From assembly GCA_964563585.1 (NCBI GenBank), contig CAZLXG010000011.1, positions 1-40,621 of the forward strand: 40,621 nt of DNA, read 5' to 3'. The notes below the pieces were generated by a model. That model had not been told where the DNA came from and searched no databases. It worked only from the letters and a program-made list of their open reading frames with translations. This DNA is from CAZLXG01 sp964563585 (GTDB lineage Bacteria > Bacteroidota > Bacteroidia > Flavobacteriales > Flavobacteriaceae). Of the stretch, positions 34,923-40,621 are shown one piece after another. Numbering within the stretch: position 1 is the stretch's first letter; every line of letters starts with the position of its first letter. A program made the translations under genes and the position numbers.

Positions 34923-35813
34923 ATGAAAATAAAAAGTTTTTTATTAATCGTTGCAACTGTTTTTACAGTATCTAGCATGTTTGCACAAGCAAATATATTA
35001 AATGCAAAAAGTCCTGATGAAATTGGGGTAAGAACTGAAGCGCAAAAGGCAGTCGATAATGATAAACCATTAGAATATGGTTACGTTGACGATAGAGATA
35101 TCCTTTTTTCTAAAATGACGTGGGAGAAAGTCGTTCTTGATGAGCGTTCTAACTTTCCTTTATACTATCCTGTAGATACTAATAATATTGGTAGTGATAG
35201 ACGTTCATTATATGATGTGCTTATGAAGAACGTTAAAAATGGTAAAATTAAAAACCTTTATGATGATTCTTATTTTACAACAAAGCGAACTTTAAAAGAT
35301 ATTGAAGCTGCATTAGTTAAAATTGACACTACCGAGTTAGGTATTGAACAAATAAATGCTGGTGAAGAATTATCTGCTGAGTATATTAATAAAAGAGATA
35401 TAACAGCAGCTGATATTACTGAATATTGGATAAAAGGACTTTGGTATTTTGATAAGCGTCAAGCTGAGTTAAAATACAGGTTATTAGGACTTGCACCAGT
35501 TGCACCCGATGTAAATTTTATTGATGATGATGAGCCAGATTTAGTACCACTTTTTTGGATATTTTTTCCAGATGCAAGAGAGGTATTGCATGAAGCAAAA
35601 TCATTTAATAACGAGAATAGTTCGATTCCTTTTTCTTTCGATCATATATTAAACTCTAGACGTTTTCACGGTTATATTTATAAAGAAGAAAATGTTCAAG
35701 GTGATAGAAAAATTAGCGAATACGTATCTCAGAATGCTTTAATGCAGTTATTAGAATCTGAAAGAATTAAAGATAAAATTAGAGATTTTGAATTAGATAT
35801 GTGGACTTATTAA
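34923..35813 (+). CDS. gldN: Gliding motility / T9SS ring protein GldN
   Basis: 296 residues with a signal peptide (1 to about 21, ending SMFAQA). Conserved segments such as YGYVDDRDILFSKMTWEKVVLDERSNFPLYYP, ITEYWIKGLWYFDKRQAELKYRLLG and LVPLFWIFFPDARE are typical of GldN/PorN. It is periplasmic and forms the ring with GldK. Last of the four gld genes, 40 nt after gldM, followed by a strong terminator. Confidence 0.96.
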   Translation: MKIKSFLLIVATVFTVSSMFAQANILNAKSPDEIGVRTEAQKAVDNDKPLEYGYVDDRDILFSKMTWEKVVLDERSNFPLYYPVDTNNIGSDRRSLYDVLMKNVKNGKIKNLYDDSYFTTKRTLKDIEAALVKIDTTELGIEQINAGEELSAEYINKRDITAADITEYWIKGLWYFDKRQAELKYRLLGLAPVAPDVNFIDDDEPDLVPLFWIFFPDAREVLHEAKSFNNENSSIPFSFDHILNSRRFHGYIYKEENVQGDRKISEYVSQNALMQLLESERIKDKIRDFELDMWTY

Positions 35814-35835
35814 GTCACATTTAAATTAAATATAT

Positions 35836-35863
35836 AAATGCCCACTTTTATAAAGTGGGCATT
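35836..35863 (+). terminator. Terminator after gldN
   Basis: A 12-13-bp stem AAATGCCCACTTT / AAAGTGGGCATTT with a 3-nt loop and a T run, 23 nt after the gldN stop. It separates the gld operon from the FAD oxidoreductase. Confidence 0.88.
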
Positions 35864-35943
35864 TTTTTTAACCTAAAATTAAAAATGTTTTTATCATTCC
35901 TATAAAGACAAGAATCCATTATTCTTATTACTTTTACATAAGT

Positions 35944-36984
35944 ATGAAAATAGATTATATAGTTGTAGGTATTGGATTAGCTGGTATTAACTTTTGTGAA
36001 CAATTAAAAGCGAATAATAAAACCTTTATTGTTTTTGATAATAAGTCACAACAATCATCAACAGTTGCAGGTGGTTTATATAATCCAGTAGTTTTAAAAC
36101 GTTTTACTTCAGTTTGGAAAAGTAAAGAGCAGCTACAAATTGCTTTACCAATATATAAACGCTTAGAAGAAGCTTTAGATGTTAAGTTAGATTATAAAAT
36201 TCCTGTTTACCGTAAGTTTGCTTCACTTGAAGAACAAAATGATTGGTTTACAGCTTCAGATAAACCAACACTTACAGAATATCTTTCTACAAAAATCATT
36301 AAAAATGAAAATCAAGCTATTGATGCATCTTTCGGTTTTGGTGAAGTGTTACAAACTGGAAGAATAGATGTTAAAACTCTAATTGAATCATATAAAAAAG
36401 ACTTGTTAGAAAATGAGTTGTTATTTGAAAATGTATTTAGTTATGATGAATTAAATACTTTAGATGATGGTATTCAATATGAAAGCATAGAAGCAAAACA
36501 AATTGTATTTTCCGAAGGTTTCGGAGTAACAGAAAACCCATATTTTAATCATTTACCATTAGTGCCAACAAAAGGTGAATTACTAATTATATATGCACCA
36601 GATTTAAAAATAGGCTATATTTTAAAAGCTGGAGTATTTTTAATTCCGTTAGGAGACGATTTGTATATAGTTGGCGCAACCTACGAATGGGAAGACACAA
36701 CAAATACAATTACCAAAAAAGCTAAAGAAGAGCTTTTAAACAAGCTAAAAAAGGTAATTAACTGCTCTTTTAAAGTAGTTAATCAAGTAGTAGGAATTAG
36801 ACCTACAGTTAAAGATAGGCGCCCGTTAGTTGGTAAACACCCAATTTATAAAAATATGTTTGTACTTAATGGTTTAGGAACAAGAGGTGTTATGATTGGT
36901 CCTTATGTGTCAAAACAACTCTTTAATTTTATTGAAAACGGAATTCCTTTAGAAAAAGAAATTGACATTAAACGATTTGAATAA
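35944..36984 (+). CDS. FAD-dependent oxidoreductase (DAO family)
   Basis: 346 residues. The N-terminal Rossmann motif is IVVGIGLAGINFCEQL (GxGxxG, about 8-13), followed by the acidic strand end FIVFD that binds the ribose. The FAD segment SSTVAGGLYNPVVLKRF, the mid-region GELLIIYAP and the C-terminal GIRPTVKDRRPLVGKHP ... NGLGTRGVMIGPYVSKQL are typical of D-amino-acid-oxidase/glycine-oxidase-like enzymes. It is predicted soluble and cytoplasmic. The substrate cannot be told from sequence. It lies just after the gld operon, but the terminator between them argues for separate transcription. Structured repeat copy C begins 25 nt after its stop. Confidence 0.88.
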   Translation: MKIDYIVVGIGLAGINFCEQLKANNKTFIVFDNKSQQSSTVAGGLYNPVVLKRFTSVWKSKEQLQIALPIYKRLEEALDVKLDYKIPVYRKFASLEEQNDWFTASDKPTLTEYLSTKIIKNENQAIDASFGFGEVLQTGRIDVKTLIESYKKDLLENELLFENVFSYDELNTLDDGIQYESIEAKQIVFSEGFGVTENPYFNHLPLVPTKGELLIIYAPDLKIGYILKAGVFLIPLGDDLYIVGATYEWEDTTNTITKKAKEELLNKLKKVINCSFKVVNQVVGIRPTVKDRRPLVGKHPIYKNMFVLNGLGTRGVMIGPYVSKQLFNFIENGIPLEKEIDIKRFE

Positions 36985-37008
36985 TGTTTTATGAAAAGTA
37001 GTGGTTTT

Positions 37009-37109
37009 GCGTTAAGGATAGTAGCGGCATCCTTTTTGAGTTGCTGTTTTTTCAGCACGAGAAAAGATATAGAGAATAGCCTGACTTTTGAGAAGCAAAA
37101 GTAACGCCC
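37009..37109 (+). ncRNA. Structured flavobacterial repeat/RNA candidate, copy C
   Basis: It starts GCGTTAAGGATAGTAGCGGC, then ATCC, and ends GTAACGCCC. The outer stem GCGTTA/TAACGC and inner GGAT/ATCC are perfect. The middle hairpin is TGCTG/CAGCA, and the conserved AGATATAGAGAATAGCCTGA block follows. The last hairpin is CTTTTG/CAAAAG. Both variable hairpins differ in sequence from the other copies but keep their pairing. It lies between two convergent genes, in the sense direction of the FAD oxidoreductase. Confidence 0.62.
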
Positions 37110-37115
37110 AAAGTA

Positions 37116-37499
37116 TTATTTTTTAGCAAGCGATTTATCGTAATGTATAAAAAAGTTAATCCAAATATTTCTAGAAAGCCTTAAAATAACTGGCATAAAA
37201 ACAATTAATGTTGCCACTATTGAGATGAAAATGGTATCTATGTTTGCATGAAAAACATAAAATGAAATTACAAAAGCGGCGACCGCAAAAGCAATACCAA
37301 CGGGATAACTTACATACATAGAGCCATAAAAAAAGGAAGGCTCCATCTTATATTTTGTGTTGCAATTGCTACAATTTTCGTGCATGCTTAATGCTTCAAG
37401 AATTTTATATGGGTTTTTGTTTTTAAACATAGATTCGTGATGGCATTTCGGACAGTAACCAGTTAAAATACTATATAATTTTGTTCCTTTTTTAAACAT
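37116..37499 (-). CDS. DUF983 family small membrane protein
   Basis: 127 residues from ATG at 37499. An in-frame start further up (37526) exists, but MFKKGTKLYSILTGYCPKC is the family N-terminus. A zinc-ribbon-like N-terminal part has CPKC (about 15-18) and CSNC (about 42-45), then the family block YKMEPSFFYGSMYVSYPVG, and two membrane helices (about 65-85 and 90-110). Function unknown. It converges with the FAD oxidoreductase gene and diverges from the ABC-F gene. Confidence 0.85.
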   Translation of the reverse strand: MFKKGTKLYSILTGYCPKCHHESMFKNKNPYKILEALSMHENCSNCNTKYKMEPSFFYGSMYVSYPVGIAFAVAAFVISFYVFHANIDTIFISIVATLIVFMPVILRLSRNIWINFFIHYDKSLAKK

Positions 37500-37584
37500 A
37501 ATATTTATGTATTTTTGCAAGCGCAAATATGAAGCAAAAGTAAGTTTTTAATAATTAAAGCTTTGTAATATAAGTTACATTTAT

Positions 37585-39498
37585 ATGATGAACATTCATA
37601 ATTTATCGATTTCATTTCAAGGAGAATACCTGTTTGAAGACATAACTTTCAAATTAGGTAACGGAGATAGAATAGGGTTAATAGGGAAAAATGGTGCAGG
37701 TAAATCTACGATGCTAAAAATATTATCGAAAGAAATGGAACCCGATACGGGGCAAATTGCTGCTGATAAAGAACTTAAAATTGGATTTTTAAAACAAGAT
37801 ATAGATTTTGTTCTAGGTAGAACGGTGCTTGATGAAGCTTATGAAGCTTTTACTGAGATTAAGCAGTTAGAAGCAAAAATGGATATCGTTAACACCCAAA
37901 TGGCTGAACGTACGGATTATGAAAGTGATGGCTATCATCAACTTATGGTTGATATTAATGATATTCAACATCAATATGAAATTTTAGGAGGTTATAACTA
38001 TCAAGGTGATACTGAAAAAATTCTACAAGGACTTGGTTTTCAACGTCAAGATTTTAATAAATTAACGGATACGTTTTCTGGAGGTTGGCGTATGCGTATT
38101 GAGTTGGCAAAACTACTTTTACAGAATAATGATATTTTGTTATTGGATGAGCCAACAAACCATTTAGATATTGAATCTATTATTTGGTTGGAAGGTTTTT
38201 TAAAAAATTATCCAGGAGCTGTGGTTATTGTTTCGCATGATAAAATGTTTTTAGATAATGTAACAAATCGAACTATAGAAATTTCATTAGGTCGAATTTA
38301 TGATTACCCAAAACCGTACACTAAATATTTAGTATTACGTGAAGAATTGAGAACGCAACAATTAGCATCTCAAAAAAATCAGCAAAAACAAATAGAACAA
38401 ACCGAAAAGCTTATTGAGAAGTTTCGTGCTAAAGCTTCAAAAGCAACCATGGCACAATCACTTATAAAAAAGCTAGATAAGATTGATAGAATTGAAGTTG
38501 ATGAGGATGATAATAGTGTAATGACGCTGAATTTTCCAATATCTATAACTCCAGGGAAAGTGGTGGTTGAAGCAGAAAAGGTATCAAAAAACTATGGTGA
38601 TAATCAGGTTTTAAAAAACATAGATTTACTTATAGAACGCGATAGTAAAACGGCTTTTGTTGGACAAAACGGACAGGGAAAATCAACTTTGGCTAAAATT
38701 ATTGTTGGTGATATAAAGTTTGATGGCTATTTAAAACTGGGACATAATGTACAGATTGGGTATTTTGCTCAAAATCAAGCTGAATATTTAAATGGTAGTA
38801 AAACAGTTTTAGATACCATGATAGATGCTGCTAATGAAACCAACAGAAGTAAAGTAAGAGATATTTTAGGGTCATTTTTATTTAGAGGTGAAGAAGTAGA
38901 TAAATATGTGCGAGTGCTTTCTGGAGGAGAACGTAACCGTTTAGCATTAGCAAAGTTAATGTTGCAACCATTCAATATTTTAATAATGGATGAGCCAACA
39001 AATCACTTAGATATAAAATCTAAAAATGTTTTAAAAGAAGCTCTTAAAAGATTTGAAGGTACTTTAATATTAGTGTCGCATGATAGGGATTTTTTACAAG
39101 GTTTAACCAATTTAGTTTATGAGTTTAAAGATCATAAAATCAAACAGTATTTAGGTGATATTGATTATTATTTAGAGCAACGAAAAGTTGAAAATTTACG
39201 TGAAGTAGAAAAGCGAACAATTGTTAAAAAGGAAAAACCTAAAGAAAAGAAACAAGAATCTTACGAAGACCAGAAAAAAATGAAATCTTTAAATAATAGG
39301 TTAAGTAAAGTTGAATCTCAGATTAATCAATTAGAAAAGGAAATTAAAGAAACAGATTTGTCTTTAGAAATTAATTATGAAGAGGTTAGTTCTCAGCCAA
39401 ATTTCTTTGATAATTATCAAAAAAAGAAAAGAGATTTGCATGAATTTATGCAAAAATGGGAAAATATTCAGCTTGAAATCGAGCAGTTCATCGATTAG
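37585..39498 (+). CDS. ABC-F family ATPase (Uup/EttA-like, ribosome-associated)
   Basis: 637 residues with two full ABC domains and no membrane segment. Domain 1: Walker A GKNGAGKST (about 35-43), signature FSGGWRMRIELAKLLL, Walker B LLLDEPTNHLD. Domain 2: GQNGQGKST, LSGGERNRLALAKLML, LIMDEPTNHLD. The linker (about 245-310) is the charged P-site tRNA interaction region. The last about 95 residues form a coiled coil rich in Lys/Glu, as in Uup. These ATPases act at the ribosome, not in transport. It may start at the second Met. A TATTTTTG box lies 68 nt upstream. No terminator is seen before the LRR gene. Confidence 0.92.
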   Translation: MMNIHNLSISFQGEYLFEDITFKLGNGDRIGLIGKNGAGKSTMLKILSKEMEPDTGQIAADKELKIGFLKQDIDFVLGRTVLDEAYEAFTEIKQLEAKMDIVNTQMAERTDYESDGYHQLMVDINDIQHQYEILGGYNYQGDTEKILQGLGFQRQDFNKLTDTFSGGWRMRIELAKLLLQNNDILLLDEPTNHLDIESIIWLEGFLKNYPGAVVIVSHDKMFLDNVTNRTIEISLGRIYDYPKPYTKYLVLREELRTQQLASQKNQQKQIEQTEKLIEKFRAKASKATMAQSLIKKLDKIDRIEVDEDDNSVMTLNFPISITPGKVVVEAEKVSKNYGDNQVLKNIDLLIERDSKTAFVGQNGQGKSTLAKIIVGDIKFDGYLKLGHNVQIGYFAQNQAEYLNGSKTVLDTMIDAANETNRSKVRDILGSFLFRGEEVDKYVRVLSGGERNRLALAKLMLQPFNILIMDEPTNHLDIKSKNVLKEALKRFEGTLILVSHDRDFLQGLTNLVYEFKDHKIKQYLGDIDYYLEQRKVENLREVEKRTIVKKEKPKEKKQESYEDQKKMKSLNNRLSKVESQINQLEKEIKETDLSLEINYEEVSSQPNFFDNYQKKKRDLHEFMQKWENIQLEIEQFID

Positions 39499-39522
39499 TA
39501 AATGTTAAAATTTAATGTATTT

Positions 39523-39595
39523 TGTCGAATAAAATAGTTTTTAGTCTGTTTTAGGGTTACTTTCGTAAGAGAATTAATCCCAAATTTATTCGACA
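39523..39595 (+). promoter_or_regulatory. Perfect 11-bp inverted repeat spanning the LRR gene leader
   Basis: TGTCGAATAAA (39523-39533) is the exact reverse complement of TTTATTCGACA (39585-39595). The right arm includes the first base of the ATG at 39595. In RNA it would close a 51-nt loop and bury the start region; in DNA it could be a pair of operator half-sites. Confidence 0.5.
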
Positions 39596-40419
39596 TGAAA
39601 ACTTTAAAACTTATAGTTGTATGCTTTTTTATATCAGCATACTCTTTTGCTAATGTTTCCTCAAATGAAAAAGAAGCATTAATAGCTTTATATAATTCTA
39701 CAAACGGAAGCCAATGGAACTCCACATGGGATCTTAATGCCTCTGTAGATTCTTGGTATGGTATCACAGTTGAAAATAATCAAATTGTTGAAATTAACTT
39801 ACCATTTAATAATCTTAACGGAAGTTTGCCACAAGAAATAGGAAACCTTATTTCATTAAGAAAAATGAATTTTGGTTTTAATAAATTAACAGGAGTAATT
39901 CCATCATCATTAAAAAACTTAAAAGCGTTAACGTCTTTAGAGTTGTTTATGAATGGGTTTGAAGGTAATATTCCTTCTGAGTTAGGAGAATTAACAAACT
40001 TAGAGTCATTAAAATTATACAGTAATAAACTTACAGGGAATATTCCAACAGCATTAATGAATTTAACCAATTTAAAGGAGCTTTTATTAGGAAGTAATTT
40101 TTTAACAGGTACAATTCCAAATCAAATTTTTGCTTTATCAAAATTGGAAAAACTTAGTTTTATGGATAATAAAATGGACGGAGAAATTCCTGTAGAAATT
40201 GCACAATTATCACAATTAGAAGAATTATTATTATCTAGTAACCAATTTTCTGGAGACTTACCAATGGAGTTTATGAGCTTAAAAAAGTTAAATACTTTTA
40301 TGGTTAGCGATAATAATTTAAATCAAGAATATATAAGTGTATCTGGTAAAAACCCGCCAAATTTAATGAATTCGGAATTACTTAATGCGACGGCAATATT
40401 AGATATTGAAAAAGATTAA
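39595..40419 (+). CDS. Secreted plant-type leucine-rich-repeat protein
   Basis: 274 residues. A signal peptide (1 to about 19, ending SYSFA) is followed by an N-terminal cap typical of plant-type LRRs (EKEALIALYNSTNGSQWNSTWD, SVDSWYGITVENNQIVEINL). About seven 24-residue repeats of the form LxxLxxLxLxxNxLxGxIPxxLxxL follow (about 60-235). The end is short and polar (NLMNSELLNATAILDIEKD), with no T9SS sorting domain and no membrane anchor. It is probably periplasmic or secreted and may bind protein or glycan partners; the function is unknown. It is preceded by an 11-bp inverted repeat and followed by a strong terminator. Confidence 0.85.
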   Translation: MKTLKLIVVCFFISAYSFANVSSNEKEALIALYNSTNGSQWNSTWDLNASVDSWYGITVENNQIVEINLPFNNLNGSLPQEIGNLISLRKMNFGFNKLTGVIPSSLKNLKALTSLELFMNGFEGNIPSELGELTNLESLKLYSNKLTGNIPTALMNLTNLKELLLGSNFLTGTIPNQIFALSKLEKLSFMDNKMDGEIPVEIAQLSQLEELLLSSNQFSGDLPMEFMSLKKLNTFMVSDNNLNQEYISVSGKNPPNLMNSELLNATAILDIEKD

Positions 40420-40456
40420 GTTAGTAAGAGTAAAGTTTCATAAATTAAATTAGTTT

Positions 40457-40485
40457 AAAACAGATAGCAACATGCTATCTGTTTT
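40457..40485 (+). terminator. Terminator after the LRR gene
   Basis: AAAACAGATAGCA pairs perfectly with TGCTATCTGTTTT around a 3-nt loop and continues into a T run, 37 nt after the stop. The remaining bases to 40621 show no gene, only a short ATTGTA/TACAAT inverted repeat; the final ATG (40618) may start the next gene. Confidence 0.88.
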
Positions 40486-40621
40486 TTATTTATACTCTAG
40501 GGTATTGTTTTACATGTTGGCGCTGTTATTGTAAACTACTACAATAATAAACTAAGCTTTAGTAAGGGAAGTTGTAAACAAATTTTAGCATTTATTCAGT
40601 TTTAAAATTCAGAATTAATGG

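Noticed and set aside
37500..37526. Nine-residue longer start for the DUF983 gene
   Set aside because: The family N-terminus begins at MFKKGTKLYSILTGYCPKC; the longer frame adds unrelated residues.
39495..40070. Minus-strand open frames of 90 and 96 residues across the LRR gene
   Set aside because: Shadows of the repeated LRR codons on the other strand; no recognisable domain.
40526..40552. ATTGTA/TACAAT inverted repeat near the right end
   Set aside because: Six-base arms in AT-rich DNA are expected by chance, and no gene context is available to the right.

Overview
This window is AT-rich DNA from the chromosome of a member of Bacteroidota, almost certainly a gliding marine-type Flavobacteriaceae. 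The evidence is the gldKLMN type IX secretion/gliding operon, a large protein with a type IX C-terminal sorting domain, exosortase F with its partner protein, LptE and SecG in the typical flavobacterial miaB gene string, TAnnTTTG-type -7 promoter boxes, and a dispersed structured repeat of flavobacterial type. No rRNA, tRNA, CRISPR array, prophage or insertion sequence was seen.

Layout. (1) 1-4268 (+): 3' part of a giant secreted adhesin-like protein (choice-of-anchor tail, LamG, type IX sorting domain), apparently frameshifted at the window edge. (2) 4357-10589 (-): cell-shape operon mreB-mreC-mreD-mrdA-rodA, ending with an unusual lipoprotein version of peptide deformylase. (3) 10770-12967 (-): a structured RNA-like repeat, purH, and a GAF-type free-methionine sulfoxide reductase. 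(4) 13128-14101 (+): exosortase F (xrtF) and its associated membrane protein. (5) 14178-18003 (+): a metal-handling cluster. It holds an HYC_CC_PP protein, a broken HMA/MauE fusion gene, a TonB-dependent receptor with a Cys-Cys pair in its plug, a periplasmic HMA protein and a metal-binding lipoprotein. (6) 18113-24921 (-): groES-groEL, and separately miaB-sigma54 activator-lptE-TPR protein-secG. (7) 25071-27214 (+): an LVIVD-repeat lipoprotein behind an ECF-like promoter, then a polytopic membrane protein. (8) 27352-36984 (+): topA, an arginase-fold protein with a degraded metal site, gldK-gldL-gldM-gldN, and a FAD oxidoreductase. (9) 37116-40419: a DUF983 protein (-), an ABC-F ATPase (+) and a secreted leucine-rich-repeat protein (+), the last preceded by a perfect 11-bp inverted repeat that includes part of its start codon.

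How the parts fit. Most genes are housekeeping or envelope biogenesis: wall elongation (Mre/RodA/PBP2), LPS export (LptE), Sec translocation (SecG), type IX secretion (GldKLMN) and its cargo at 1-4268. The most noteworthy points are the extracytoplasmic peptide deformylase in the elongasome operon; three copies of a covarying RNA-like repeat (about 10.8, 20.2 and 37.0 kb); the internal deletion that inactivated the membrane half of a metal-transport gene while its neighbours stayed intact; the pseudo-enzyme arginase-like gene next to the gliding motor; and the exosortase F pair, which has no target in view.
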